From Ruminococcaceae bacterium HV4-5-B5C (GTDB lineage: Bacteria; Bacillota; Clostridia; Oscillospirales; Acutalibacteraceae), in contig FXYJ02000001.1 of NCBI GenBank assembly GCA_900184925.1, positions 372,001 through 436,000 of the forward strand: DNA of 64,000 nucleotides, given 5' to 3'. Shown here piece by piece: positions 8,101 to 16,803 of the stretch. The notes under the pieces are model-generated. The model saw only the letters and a program-made list of their open reading frames with translations. It searched no databases and was not told where the DNA came from. Positions within the stretch are counted from its first letter, which is position 1; each line of letters opens with the position of its first letter. The position numbers were made by a program, and so were the translations under genes.

Positions 8101-9189
8101 TTACCGTTTGAAGTCCTGCGCGTCATTCTGAAACGAAAGTTGAATCAACCGGTCGAGCAGATCCCCGTAGGAAACGCCGGACGCGTTCCAAAGCTTCGGG
8201 TACATGCTGATTGGTGTAAAGCCGGGCATCGTGTTCAGCTCATTGAGCAAAATCTCATTTCCGTTCCTCACGAAGAAGTCGACGCGGGCAAGACCGCGGC
8301 AGCCGAGAATGCGGAATGCGCGTTCGGCGGTTGAGCGGATTTCCTCGGAAACAGCTTCATCCAGATGCGCCGGAATATTCAGTTTTGACGTGCCGTTCTT
8401 ATATTTGTCGTCGTAGTCGTAGAACGCTGCGGAGGCTACAATTTCGCCGACAACGGAAGAGGCTTTCGGGTCGGAGTTGCCGAGCACCGCACACTCTACT
8501 TCCTGACCAGAAACGGCTTCTTCCACAAGAATCTTGTCGCTTTCCGCGGCGGCAGCAGCCACTGCTGCGTCAAGTTCCTTTTCGCTGTTTACTTTAGTGA
8601 CGCCGACGGACGAGCCGGAGTTCGCGGGCTTCACAAAAACCGGGTAGCCGAGGCGCGCCTCGATTTTCGTCTTAATCTTCTGCACGCCTTCGCCTGTGTA
8701 TTTCCTGCTGAAGAACCAGAGATATTTGGCGCAGGGGACGCCTGCATTCGCGAGAAGGGCATGCGTAATGGCCTTATCCATGCACACGGCGGAAGCAAGT
8801 GTTCCGCAGCCGACGAATGGGAGGCCGCTCAGCTCCAGAAGGCCCTGTACGGTTCCGTCTTCACCGTTTCTGCCGTGCAGCACGGGGAAAACACAGTCAA
8901 CGGGGAGAATCCTGAAGCCATCCGGCGAGTCGACGGCGAGCCCGTGAACATTCCGGTCCGGGCAAAGGAACGCGCGGCATTTTTCATCGCTGTGTTCCCA
9001 CTCTCCGGTCGGGATTTTTTCATCCGGGCCGGTGTAGAAAAACCATCTTCCATCCTTTGTAATGCCGACGCGCACAATGTCATATTTGTCCCGGGGCAGA
9101 TTCTGAATCACGGAAAATGCCGATACGCGGGAAACCTCGTGCTCCGAAGAGCAGCCGCCGAAAAGGACGGCGATTTTTTTCTTTTGCAT
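8101..9189 (-). CDS. ddl: D-alanine--D-alanine ligase
   Basis: ATP-grasp enzyme that joins two D-alanines for the peptidoglycan pentapeptide; cytosolic. 362 residues. Visible are the N-terminal VLFGGCSSEHEVS, the substrate loop VLHGRNGEDGTVQGLLE, the ATP-grasp GSSVGVTKV, and the Mg/ATP motif NELNTMPGFTPISMYP. The ATG at 9189 follows GGAGGA (9198-9203); the open frame reaches 9348 but the extra N-terminus is unlike the family. It is followed after 157 bases by DUF1934 and argS on the same strand. Confidence 0.94.
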   Translation of the reverse strand: MQKKKIAVLFGGCSSEHEVSRVSAFSVIQNLPRDKYDIVRVGITKDGRWFFYTGPDEKIPTGEWEHSDEKCRAFLCPDRNVHGLAVDSPDGFRILPVDCVFPVLHGRNGEDGTVQGLLELSGLPFVGCGTLASAVCMDKAITHALLANAGVPCAKYLWFFSRKYTGEGVQKIKTKIEARLGYPVFVKPANSGSSVGVTKVNSEKELDAAVAAAAAESDKILVEEAVSGQEVECAVLGNSDPKASSVVGEIVASAAFYDYDDKYKNGTSKLNIPAHLDEAVSEEIRSTAERAFRILGCRGLARVDFFVRNGNEILLNELNTMPGFTPISMYPKLWNASGVSYGDLLDRLIQLSFQNDAQDFKR

Positions 9190-9384
9190 TGAAAAATTCC
9201 TCCAACCCTCTGCGCCTGCGCTTTCCGCCGCCGCAGGGGAAAAATCCTTCCTGAGACCCGGCCGGAGCCGCGGGAGACCCCGCGCGCACACACAATTGGA
9301 CCGAATCCTACAAATACATATCATAGCACAACGCAAGATGCGGTGCAAACATATTTTGGGTCCGCCGGTACGCCAAAATAGGGG
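9190..9384. other. Upstream region of ddl, no gene seen
   Basis: Together with the promoter below this makes a divergent gap of about 309 bases. The ddl-proximal half is GC-rich and the distal half turns AT-rich. I see no ORF or RNA gene. A ddl promoter is expected here but I cannot place one with confidence. Confidence 0.4.
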
Positions 9385-9443
9385 ATGACAAAAAGATTGC
9401 CGAGTAGTATAATCAGGTAGTATAATAATATAACAGTTATAAT
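9385..9443 (+). promoter_or_regulatory. Clustered -10 elements upstream of the 9499 gene
   Basis: ATGACA (9385-9390), a 17-base spacer and TATAAT (9408-9413) form a good promoter. Two further TATAAT hexamers start at 9421 and 9438. The first two are part of a direct repeat GTAGTATAAT with a 13-base period (9404-9413 and 9417-9426). Confidence 0.55.
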
Positions 9444-9498
9444 CAAATCATGCCGAAAGAAAAGGCGGAATAACGATCCGCCGCAGGAGTGAGATTCA

Positions 9499-10293
9499 TT
9501 GGAACAGAACGCATTTAACCTTGTCACCCAGAAGGTGGGCGAAGTCCTGCGGGGGCAGGGGTTTGAGCCGGCTCAGGGCGCGGGCACAGAGCAGGACGCT
9601 CAGTGCGCGACTTTTACCGGGGAAGATATCGCTTACAGCATCCTTTACCGCACGGAGCAGAAACGCTTTGAACTCAGAAAGTGCGAGATGACGGACGACG
9701 GGCCGGACGGAAAATGGAAGTCCGTTTCCGCGTGGCTTTATGATCCCGATGAAGACTCCCAGGATCAGCTGCAGAGCATCGTGGAGGATTTCACGGATTC
9801 GGTCGCCGGCCCGAAACCGAAGGCGGCTGCAATGGCCCGCCAGAAGAAAAAGCGCCGTAAGGATGACGACAACAATGTGGACGCCATCTTCCTCTTCAAC
9901 CGCTTTGCCGGGGTTTTTCCGGAACTCAAGGACGAGATGAACGATGAACGCGACAGCTACGACGATATCCGTTCCGTGACGTTTGCGAGGGACAAGCTTT
10001 TGCCGAAAATCGAGCAGGTCTGCTCTTCCGGCAGCGACGCGGGAGCGGCGAACCGCTGTGCCACTCTTTTTAACGAGATGTATGCCGCCGGCGATCTTGA
10101 CGTTCGGTCCATTATTACCATTGTACTGTTGAACGGTCTCAGCGAAAAATCAATTGAGACGATTAAGCCGCTTTTCTCGGAGGATCTTGCGAAAGCATTT
10201 AAGTCCGGGAGTAAGATGAAGGGCAAAAAAGTCAGGCCGGAAAAGAAAAAGAAACCGAGCAAGATCATGGCCTCCACTCTAAACGATAAGTAA
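9499..10293 (+). CDS. Conserved-looking protein of unknown function
   Basis: 264-residue soluble protein starting at a TTG (9499) after an AGGAG site at 9485-9489. The N-terminal 110 residues look like a small alpha/beta domain, followed by a strongly basic then acidic linker (RQKKKRRKDDDNN, about residues 114-126), a helical domain, and a Lys-rich tail. I recognise no catalytic motif. The basic linker and tail suggest contact with nucleic acid or the ribosome, but that is only inference. It is monocistronic and ends before a long hairpin. Confidence 0.7.
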   Translation: MEQNAFNLVTQKVGEVLRGQGFEPAQGAGTEQDAQCATFTGEDIAYSILYRTEQKRFELRKCEMTDDGPDGKWKSVSAWLYDPDEDSQDQLQSIVEDFTDSVAGPKPKAAAMARQKKKRRKDDDNNVDAIFLFNRFAGVFPELKDEMNDERDSYDDIRSVTFARDKLLPKIEQVCSSGSDAGAANRCATLFNEMYAAGDLDVRSIITIVLLNGLSEKSIETIKPLFSEDLAKAFKSGSKMKGKKVRPEKKKKPSKIMASTLNDK

Positions 10294-10357
10294 CCGGCTA
10301 TTGATCTTATCCGGCAGAAACTGTGCATAAAAAAGCCGCCCTCTTCGGCGGAATCAG

Positions 10358-10410
10358 AAGCACCCCGTTCGTTAGACAGGAGGAATCCTTCTTAAACGGA
10401 CGGGGTGCTT
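10358..10410. terminator. Long hairpin between convergent genes
   Basis: GAAGCACCCCGTTCGTT pairs with AACGGACGGGGTGCTT with one G-T pair; the apical loop contains its own short hairpin (AGGAGGAATCCTTCT). A second small GC hairpin (CCGCC...GGCGG) lies just before it at about 10335-10351. It sits between the convergent 9499 gene and the permease gene. Confidence 0.6.
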
Positions 10411-10515
10411 TGTGTTCTGCCCGGCTGTACTGAATGCGCAGTAAGATCGGGTTAAGTATTGGACTAACCCTTGCAGATAAAAAATGAACGCAGTACAAAC
10501 CGTTTTTCACCGGTA

Positions 10516-11898
10516 TTATTTAACCTGTTCCGGGTGGTTCAAGGCAGCGCGGCGTTTGCGGAACAGATAGGCAATACTGATCAGAAGACAGATCAATGCC
10601 GCAGTGTAAAAACCGATCCTGAAATCTTTAACAAACAGGCTTGACACCGCCAAAAATGCGAGAAAGCCCTGCGTGACGTATGCACCTGTTTTTCCGAAAA
10701 TTAATGGAGACAGAAATTTCTCATCTTCACGTCTGAACCGGAGCCAGCGCCGGTAAAGAATCAGATTGATTGTCCAGTTATAAAATGTAAAGAAAGACGA
10801 GGCCGAAATCAGGTAGTTGAACAGCTTCGCGCTGAGCAAAAAGGAAACCGCCGCGACCAGCAGAGCCAGCATTCCGGTAAAAGCCCAGGCGTTTCGAAAA
10901 AAGCCGTCGGGCGTTGTGCGGCCGAAAACGGCGGGGGCTTCCTTTGCTTCTGCAAGCGACGCCAAAACCTGCACGCTGCCGAAGTAACTGCCGATCATTA
11001 CGGAAAGCGCCGCCACAAAAATCACTGCATTCATAATCGAGGAGGCCCAGCCGAGATTCATTCGGTCCAGGGCCTGCACCATTGGCGAAACGCCCGTGTT
11101 TACCGAATTCCAGTTGATGATGCATACAATCAGAAAAGCACTGCACACATAAATCAGGATCGTCCCGGCAGTCACCATCACGGTCGCCTTGGGAAGGTCT
11201 TTCTGAGGGCTGCCCACCTTCGAGGTGGCCATGGCAATTGTGCTTACCCCGGCATAGGTGAAAATGACAACCAGCATAGACTGCAGGAAGCCGTCAATGC
11301 CGGTTGGGAAGAAGGTTTGCAGGTCGCGAAACGGAAACGGTTTTGCCGTGACGCCGTTTGACGCAAGAAAACAGAATCCGGCGGCCGCGAAAAACAGAAC
11401 CGACAGAATTTTGACTGCCGCCATGCCGGATTCGATCAGACCGAAATCTTCCGTATTCAGTCGGTTGACGAATATCACCAGCAGGATGACGAGACAGGAA
11501 AGCGGGGCAAGGGGAACATTCGGAAACCAGTAGCGCAGGAAGATTCCCCCCGCCACGGCTTCGGATGCGAGCGTCAGAATGCTGGAGCAGAAGAGAATCC
11601 ATCCGGTCAGAAAACCGAAATATTTACCGAGAAACTGTTCGGCATAGACTTTGAAAGAACCCGTAACAGGTCGGTTCACACTGATGCTTGTGATAGCCCC
11701 GAGCACCTGCGAAAAGAGAAGTCCGCAAACCAGAAAAGCGAGAAGGACGGACGGCCCTGCCTGGCGGATTGAAATCGCGCTCCCGAGAAAAAAGCCGGAG
11801 CCGATAATACCGCCGATCCCCAGCCCGGTAAAACTGTATGCGTTTAGTTTTTTCTGAGTCCCCGCGTTTTTTTTACCGTTGTTCTGAATGCTCTGCAT
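10516..11898 (-). CDS. APC-family amino acid permease
   Basis: Secondary transporter of the amino acid-polyamine-organocation superfamily in the inner membrane. 460 residues with about twelve hydrophobic segments. The family hallmark GIGGIIGSGFFLGS lies in the first helix around residues 25-40, and the second conserved block (VYAEQFLGKYFGFLTGW) follows. Substrate cannot be read from sequence. The ATG at 11898 (MQSIQNN) is preferred to one at 11967; a purine-rich AAGAAGAG lies before it. It is monocistronic. Confidence 0.85.
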   Translation of the reverse strand: MQSIQNNGKKNAGTQKKLNAYSFTGLGIGGIIGSGFFLGSAISIRQAGPSVLLAFLVCGLLFSQVLGAITSISVNRPVTGSFKVYAEQFLGKYFGFLTGWILFCSSILTLASEAVAGGIFLRYWFPNVPLAPLSCLVILLVIFVNRLNTEDFGLIESGMAAVKILSVLFFAAAGFCFLASNGVTAKPFPFRDLQTFFPTGIDGFLQSMLVVIFTYAGVSTIAMATSKVGSPQKDLPKATVMVTAGTILIYVCSAFLIVCIINWNSVNTGVSPMVQALDRMNLGWASSIMNAVIFVAALSVMIGSYFGSVQVLASLAEAKEAPAVFGRTTPDGFFRNAWAFTGMLALLVAAVSFLLSAKLFNYLISASSFFTFYNWTINLILYRRWLRFRREDEKFLSPLIFGKTGAYVTQGFLAFLAVSSLFVKDFRIGFYTAALICLLISIAYLFRKRRAALNHPEQVK

Positions 11899-12058
11899 GA
11901 TTCTCTTCTTTCGTTTCGCTTCATACGATTTTATAATTTTCTCCCGGTGTCTCCTTTTTCCCTGCATCGGAAAATATCACTCCGGTTGGAAGGAAACCGT
12001 TCTGTGCTGTTATTTTTTCACCCGTCGGGCACAATACGAAAGACGGGAGGTGAATAAA

Positions 12059-12220
12059 ATGGAAGCGCCAAAAATGCCGGTGAAATGCAGTGTCGAAAAC
12101 TGCCACTACAATCAGCAGCACACGTGTCACGCGGAATGTCTGGAAGTGAACGCAGCTGACAACCGTGCGGAAAGCAGTGAAGCCACGTGCTGCTCTACGT
12201 TTAAAACTGAAACCATGTAA
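12059..12220 (+). CDS. DUF1540 cysteine-rich small protein
   Basis: 53-residue protein of the DUF1540 family, a Clostridia/Bacillus group of tiny Cys-rich proteins of unknown role, probably metal binding. The pattern CSVENCHYN...HTCHAECLEV...TCCSTF is visible with seven cysteines. The ATG at 12059 follows GGGAGG at 12046-12051. It is monocistronic and ends just before a strong hairpin. Confidence 0.82.
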   Translation: MEAPKMPVKCSVENCHYNQQHTCHAECLEVNAADNRAESSEATCCSTFKTETM

Positions 12221-12256
12221 AACTTTTCCACCCTGAAGGGAAATTCATGATATCGG

Positions 12257-12291
12257 AAAGCGCCGCGCAGGTGAAAAATGCGCGGCGCTTT
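12257..12291. terminator. Bidirectional terminator
   Basis: Perfect 13-bp stem AAAGCGCCGCGCA (12257-12269) with TGCGCGGCGCTTT (12279-12291), between the convergent DUF1540 and aminopeptidase genes. Confidence 0.75.
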
Positions 12292-12312
12292 CCCGTTCCG
12301 CCAAAGGCCGAT

Positions 12313-13728
12313 TTACAGGGTGTAAAAAGAACGGTATGCCAGATAGGAAGAGTAAAGGTCTATTTTGCTGGAAACTTCAAAAGGCGAGTGCATGCTCAGA
12401 ATGCCGGGGCCCGCGTCGAGCACGTCCATGTTCGCTCTTGCCAGATAGTTCGCAATGGTTCCGCCTCCGCCTGCGTCGACTTTACCCATTTCGCCGGTCT
12501 GCCACACGACGTGGTTGCGGTCGAACAGATTCGTGATTTCACTGACGAATTCTGCGTTTGCATCGTTTGCGCCGCCTTTGCCGTGTGAACCCGTATATTT
12601 CGTAACTACAATTCCGTTGCCGAGGAAAGCGGAGTTCCGTTTGTCGTCCACACCTTCGTAAGTCGGGTCAACTACGTCCGTAACGTCGGCGGAGAGAAAT
12701 TTCGAGCCGGAAAGCGCATCCCGGAAGGTAAATTCGGTGTAGTGGTCCGTCGTCAGAGCACAGAGCCGCGCAATGGTGTTGTCGAGAAAAGCGGACTGCA
12801 TTCCCGTATTTCCTTCGCTGCCGATTTCCTCTTTGTCCACCAGCAGACACAGAGCTGTTCGCTGCGGGTCCCTCAGTTCCAAAATTGCCTGCAGCGAGGT
12901 GTAGGCGCAAATCTTGTCATCCTGACCGTAAGCTCCGATCATGCTCCGGTCGATTCCCACTTCGCGTGCGTGGAAGGCGGGCACGATTTCAAGCTCCGCC
13001 CTTGCAAAATCCTTTTCTGTAATCCCGTAAGCATTTGCCAGAAGGTCGAAAATATTGATTTTGATGCTGTCTTCGAGGTCTTCTTCCGGGTATGGCTTGC
13101 TGCCGAACAAAAGGTTCAGTTCCTCGGCGGAAACGGCGTCTTTCATCTTCTTTTCCATCTGCTCGCGCGCGAGATGGGGCAGAAGATCCGTAATGCAGAA
13201 GCACGGTTCGCCGTCCCGCTCCCCGAGCCGCAGGCAGATTTTTTCCCCGTTTTCCCGGAAAATCACCCCGTGAAGGGCAAGCGGGATTGTAGTCCACTGG
13301 TATTTTTTAATGCCGCCGTAATAGTGTGTTTTCAGCAGGACCATTTCGCTGTCCTGATACAGCGGATTCGGCTTCAGGTCAATTCTCGGTGAATCAACGT
13401 GCGCCCCGATCATGTTGAAGCCATGTTCCGGAGGCTCGCGGCCAATCACTGCAAGCAGGATGTTTTTTCCCCGGTTGACGCAGTAGACCCGGTCGCCCGG
13501 GTTCAGCTTTTCTCCCGGATTTCCGGTCAGCGGCAGGAACCCGCATTTTTTCGCTTCTCCCTCCGCGTTTTCCACCGCTTCCCGTTCGGTTTTGCTGTGC
13601 GTGAGAAAATTCATGTAGCTTTCGGAGAAAGTCTGCACGGATTTTTCCGCAAAATCCGACAGCCACGCACTGGCGAATTTCCTTTCGTATTTTTTTCTGA
13701 GCCTGTTGCCTTCGGATACTCGTTCCAT
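12313..13728 (-). CDS. M18-family zinc aminopeptidase
   Basis: Cytosolic dinuclear-metal aminopeptidase of the M18 family, which removes N-terminal residues from peptides, often acidic or neutral ones. 471 residues. The metal-site motifs are visible: GAHVDSPRIDLKP (His, Asp), LLVDKEEIGSEGNTG (Glu pair) and the C-terminal GSHGKGGANDAN (His). The ATG at 13728 follows an AGGAG ribosome site; an upstream in-frame extension to 13848 lacks one. Monocistronic, ending at the hairpin shared with DUF1540. Confidence 0.9.
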   Translation of the reverse strand: MERVSEGNRLRKKYERKFASAWLSDFAEKSVQTFSESYMNFLTHSKTEREAVENAEGEAKKCGFLPLTGNPGEKLNPGDRVYCVNRGKNILLAVIGREPPEHGFNMIGAHVDSPRIDLKPNPLYQDSEMVLLKTHYYGGIKKYQWTTIPLALHGVIFRENGEKICLRLGERDGEPCFCITDLLPHLAREQMEKKMKDAVSAEELNLLFGSKPYPEEDLEDSIKINIFDLLANAYGITEKDFARAELEIVPAFHAREVGIDRSMIGAYGQDDKICAYTSLQAILELRDPQRTALCLLVDKEEIGSEGNTGMQSAFLDNTIARLCALTTDHYTEFTFRDALSGSKFLSADVTDVVDPTYEGVDDKRNSAFLGNGIVVTKYTGSHGKGGANDANAEFVSEITNLFDRNHVVWQTGEMGKVDAGGGGTIANYLARANMDVLDAGPGILSMHSPFEVSSKIDLYSSYLAYRSFYTL

Positions 13729-13958
13729 CTGCCGCTCCTCCGCCTGCTTTTTTTCGGCGCAGGCGATTTCCGTTGTGCCCGCCCGTGCCGTCTTCCGCTC
13801 TAATATGCCCTCCGTACTGGATTTTATCAGTGCTTCCCGTGGGAGCACCGCACGCGGAATGAAATTCTTGAATTCCCGCGGAAAAAGGAATAGAATGGCA
13901 GAAAGAGAACAATTCGGAAGGTCGGGGACTTAAGACCCTAGGGGGAGGAAATACAGCA

Positions 13959-14657
13959 ATGGAGATTGTTTCCGCCGACTGGAGCGAGCGCCATAAGAAA
14001 CTGCAGAAAACCATCAGAAATCCAGGGGACTTTGCCCGGAATATTAAAACAGTTTTAAGCCTGCACGAAGAACTGCACGTTTCCGCAGTAAGCGGTTTAG
14101 CCAGCGGAAATGCAGTTGATGCGCTTTTAGAGGACCTGAGAGAAAACGAATTCGCAGTTATGCCAACCGCAAAAGATGAAACCATTGCCTGGGCGCTGTG
14201 GCATATTGCCAGAATCGAGGACCTGACCATGAATCTGCTGGTTGACGGCGGAGAGCAGATCTTTAATGAATCCTGGAGGCAGCGCATGCGGAGCACAGTT
14301 TCCGACACGGGCAACGCCATGACGGATGACGAGATCATGACGTTCAGCCGGCAGATTTGTGTCAGTGAGTTGCTGGAATACCGGAATGCGGTTGGAAGAA
14401 AAAGCCGTGAGATTGTCGGAAATCTGAAGCCGGGCGACATGAAACGCAAAGTATTGCCCGGAGGCACGGCGAGAATCCTCCGGGAAGGCGGAGTGACAGA
14501 ACAGAAGGACTCCGTCTGGCTGCTGGATTTTTGGGGAAAGAAAGACGTGGCCGGCATCCTCCTGATGCCGCTGACCAGACACCAGACTCTTCATCTGAAC
14601 GACTGCTGCAAATGGAAAAATGCGATTCGAACCAAGAAGAAATTCTTTGCCCGGTAA
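13959..14657 (+). CDS. DinB-superfamily protein
   Basis: 232-residue protein of the DinB/YfiT-like four-helix-bundle superfamily, whose members bind a metal through three histidines and include thiol-dependent transferases; most are of unknown role. The probable metal histidines are in TIAWALWHIARIED (about residue 80) and near the C-terminus in LTRHQTLHLNDC. The ATG follows GGGGAGG at 13941-13948. It is divergent from the aminopeptidase and monocistronic. The specific substrate cannot be told. Confidence 0.75.
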   Translation: MEIVSADWSERHKKLQKTIRNPGDFARNIKTVLSLHEELHVSAVSGLASGNAVDALLEDLRENEFAVMPTAKDETIAWALWHIARIEDLTMNLLVDGGEQIFNESWRQRMRSTVSDTGNAMTDDEIMTFSRQICVSELLEYRNAVGRKSREIVGNLKPGDMKRKVLPGGTARILREGGVTEQKDSVWLLDFWGKKDVAGILLMPLTRHQTLHLNDCCKWKNAIRTKKKFFAR

Positions 14658-14864
14658 CAAATCGCACCGTATCTTCTGCATCGGGTTCTCAGAGAAGCGA
14701 AGTGTTTTTACCGTGTGAGAGGAGAAAAGGCTATGAAAAAAACAGTTGCTTTTTGGCGGCAGTGCTTCCTCCACCGAAGAATATTAGGTCAGCAGCGCGG
14801 ATGTGATGACAGCCTTAAAAGTTGCTGTAGCCATGAAATCCTGCTGAAACCGAAAAAGCAAAAC

Positions 14865-14910
14865 AAAAGGGCCGGGAGCGCGTTCGTTTTTACGCGGTCC
14901 CGGCCCTTTT
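14865..14910. terminator. Terminator at the end of the ABC exporter operon
   Basis: AAAAGGGCCGGGAGCG (14865-14880) pairs with GGTCCCGGCCCTTTT (14896-14910). It lies 30 bases beyond the stop of the leftward ABC gene and has A/T runs on both sides. The 208-base stretch from 14658 to 14864 has no gene I can support. Confidence 0.7.
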
Positions 14911-14940
14911 ACGCCGAAAAAAGAGGCGAACGGAAGGAGG

Positions 14941-16803
14941 CTACAGTTCGGATTGGGGCAGACTGTCGCCGCCTGTCTGACTTTTTACCATCCGGTAATA
15001 CCGTCCCTTTTGGTTCATCAGTTCCCTGTGCGTGCCGCATTCCTGAATTTTGCCGTCGCCGATGACCATGATCCGGTCGACGTCGCGGATTGTGGAAAGG
15101 CGGTGTGCAATCAAAAAGCAGGTGCGGTTTTTCATGAGAGCCAGCATCGCGCGCTGAATCTCTTTCTCGGTTCTGGTATCCACGCTGCTGGTTGCCTCAT
15201 CCAGAATCAGAATGGGGGCGTCGCAAAGCACGGCCCGTGCGATGGCGAGAAGCTGCCGCTGCCCCTGACTGAGTGTCACCGAGCCGCCTGAAACAGGCGT
15301 TTCATATTTTCTGGGAAGGCGTGAGATAAACGGGTCCGCCCTCGCCATTTTTGCCGCCCCCACAACTTCCCCTTCGGAGGCGGAGGGCCTTGAATAGCGG
15401 ATGTTGTCCGCTATGGTGCCGGTGAACAGGCAGGTGTCCTGTAAAACGATAGAGAAGAAATTTCGCAGATCACTGCGGCGGATCTTTGCAATATCGACGC
15501 CGTCAACCCGGATTTCACCTTCGCTGCGCTCGTAAAACCGGGTCAGCAGGTTTACAATTGTGGTTTTTCCCGCGCCGGTTTCTCCGACCAGAGCGACCAC
15601 TTCGCCCGGCTGCACCAGAAAACTGACATGGCGCAGTACCGGCTTTCCGCCCGGGTAGGCAAACGACACGTCTCGGAATTCGACCCTGCCTTCCGGCTTT
15701 TTCACTTCGGCGGAGTCCGGAGCATCCGGCTGCTCTTCCGCTTCGTCCAGAATCTGAAAAATTCGTTCGGCGCCCGCCAGTGCGGACTGGATAGAGTTGA
15801 ACATGCCGGCAATGTTGTTCAGCGGCTGGCCGAACTGCCTGGAGTAGGTGAGAAAGCTGACGATTACGCCGACCGTGACGGTCCCGCGCACGGTGAGAAT
15901 ACCGCCGAAGCAGGCCAACAGAGCATAGGAAAAGTTGTTGATGACGTTCATAAACGGCATCAGAAAGCCGGACCAGATCTGCGCCCTGACGGAATCCTCC
16001 TTCATCTCGGCGTTGACGGCTTCGAAGCGTTCCGTCACCTGTTCCTGCAGGCCGTAAGCCTTCACCATTTTCAGCCCTTCGATGTTCTCTTCCACAATGC
16101 CGTTAAGCAGACCCAGTTCGCGCTGCTGACCGAGAAAATAGTTCCGGCTTTTTCCGGCGATCAGCTTTGTCAGCAGCAGAAACAGGGGGATCGCCGTCAT
16201 GGCAGCGGCGGTCAGCGGAGGGCTGAGCATCAGCATCATCACGGTCGAACCTGCAATGGAAAAAACGCTTGAGATCATCTGTGTGGTGGTTTGGCTGATG
16301 GTTCCGCTGATGTTGTCCACGTCGTTGGTAACGCGGCTCATGAGGTCGCCGTTCGGGTGCGTATCGTAGAAATAAAGAGGGATTTTTTGAAATTTGGCAT
16401 ACAGTTGTGTGCGCATGCGGGTAACGAGGCTCTGAGAAACGCGGGCCATCAGTACGCCGTTTCCCGTGTCAATGATCCAGCCCGCAGCATAGCACGCGGT
16501 CAGCGGAATCAGAATTGCGTCGAGCAGGGAAGTGTTGACCGAGCTCTGCCCGATCCGGAACGTGTTAATTGCCCTGCCGATCAGCCACGGGGTAAGGAGA
16601 GAAAATGCTGCGGAAAGTACGGTAAGAAATGCGGCGGAGAAAATCTGTTTGCGCCACCCCATGAAGATCCTCATCAGGCGCAGCAGCGTGCCTTTCGCGT
16701 TTTTCGGCTTTTCTCCCGGTTTAAACCGGCCGTGGGCGCCTCCGCCCTTGTGAAATGTCGGCATGCTGGGGGAAGAGGGAGAGTTATGTTCCATAAGCTT
16801 CAA
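14941..16803 (-). CDS. ABC exporter half-transporter, subunit B
   Basis: Membrane-spanning domain (six helices, about residues 50-350) fused to an ABC ATPase domain; 620 residues with a Gly/Pro-rich N-terminal extension. Walker A is GETGAGKTT, Walker B ILILDEATSSVD, and the signature loop reads TLSQGQ rather than LSGGQ. Such sequence differences between partners are common in heterodimeric exporters. It starts at TTG 16803, overlapping the upstream partner's stop as TTGA, with GAGGGGAG before it; the ATG at 16794 is the alternative. It works with the 16800-18527 product and is controlled by the MarR-type gene at the head of the operon. Likely exports a drug, lipid or peptide. Confidence 0.9.
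   Translation of the reverse strand: MKLMEHNSPSSPSMPTFHKGGGAHGRFKPGEKPKNAKGTLLRLMRIFMGWRKQIFSAAFLTVLSAAFSLLTPWLIGRAINTFRIGQSSVNTSLLDAILIPLTACYAAGWIIDTGNGVLMARVSQSLVTRMRTQLYAKFQKIPLYFYDTHPNGDLMSRVTNDVDNISGTISQTTTQMISSVFSIAGSTVMMLMLSPPLTAAAMTAIPLFLLLTKLIAGKSRNYFLGQQRELGLLNGIVEENIEGLKMVKAYGLQEQVTERFEAVNAEMKEDSVRAQIWSGFLMPFMNVINNFSYALLACFGGILTVRGTVTVGVIVSFLTYSRQFGQPLNNIAGMFNSIQSALAGAERIFQILDEAEEQPDAPDSAEVKKPEGRVEFRDVSFAYPGGKPVLRHVSFLVQPGEVVALVGETGAGKTTIVNLLTRFYERSEGEIRVDGVDIAKIRRSDLRNFFSIVLQDTCLFTGTIADNIRYSRPSASEGEVVGAAKMARADPFISRLPRKYETPVSGGSVTLSQGQRQLLAIARAVLCDAPILILDEATSSVDTRTEKEIQRAMLALMKNRTCFLIAHRLSTIRDVDRIMVIGDGKIQECGTHRELMNQKGRYYRMVKSQTGGDSLPQSEL

Noticed and set aside
14732-15065. Short ORF starting MKKTVAFWRQ after a GAGGAG site
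   Set aside because: It runs through the exporter operon's terminator and into the antisense of the ABC gene, and its composition is not protein-like. A shorter unknown peptide cannot be excluded.
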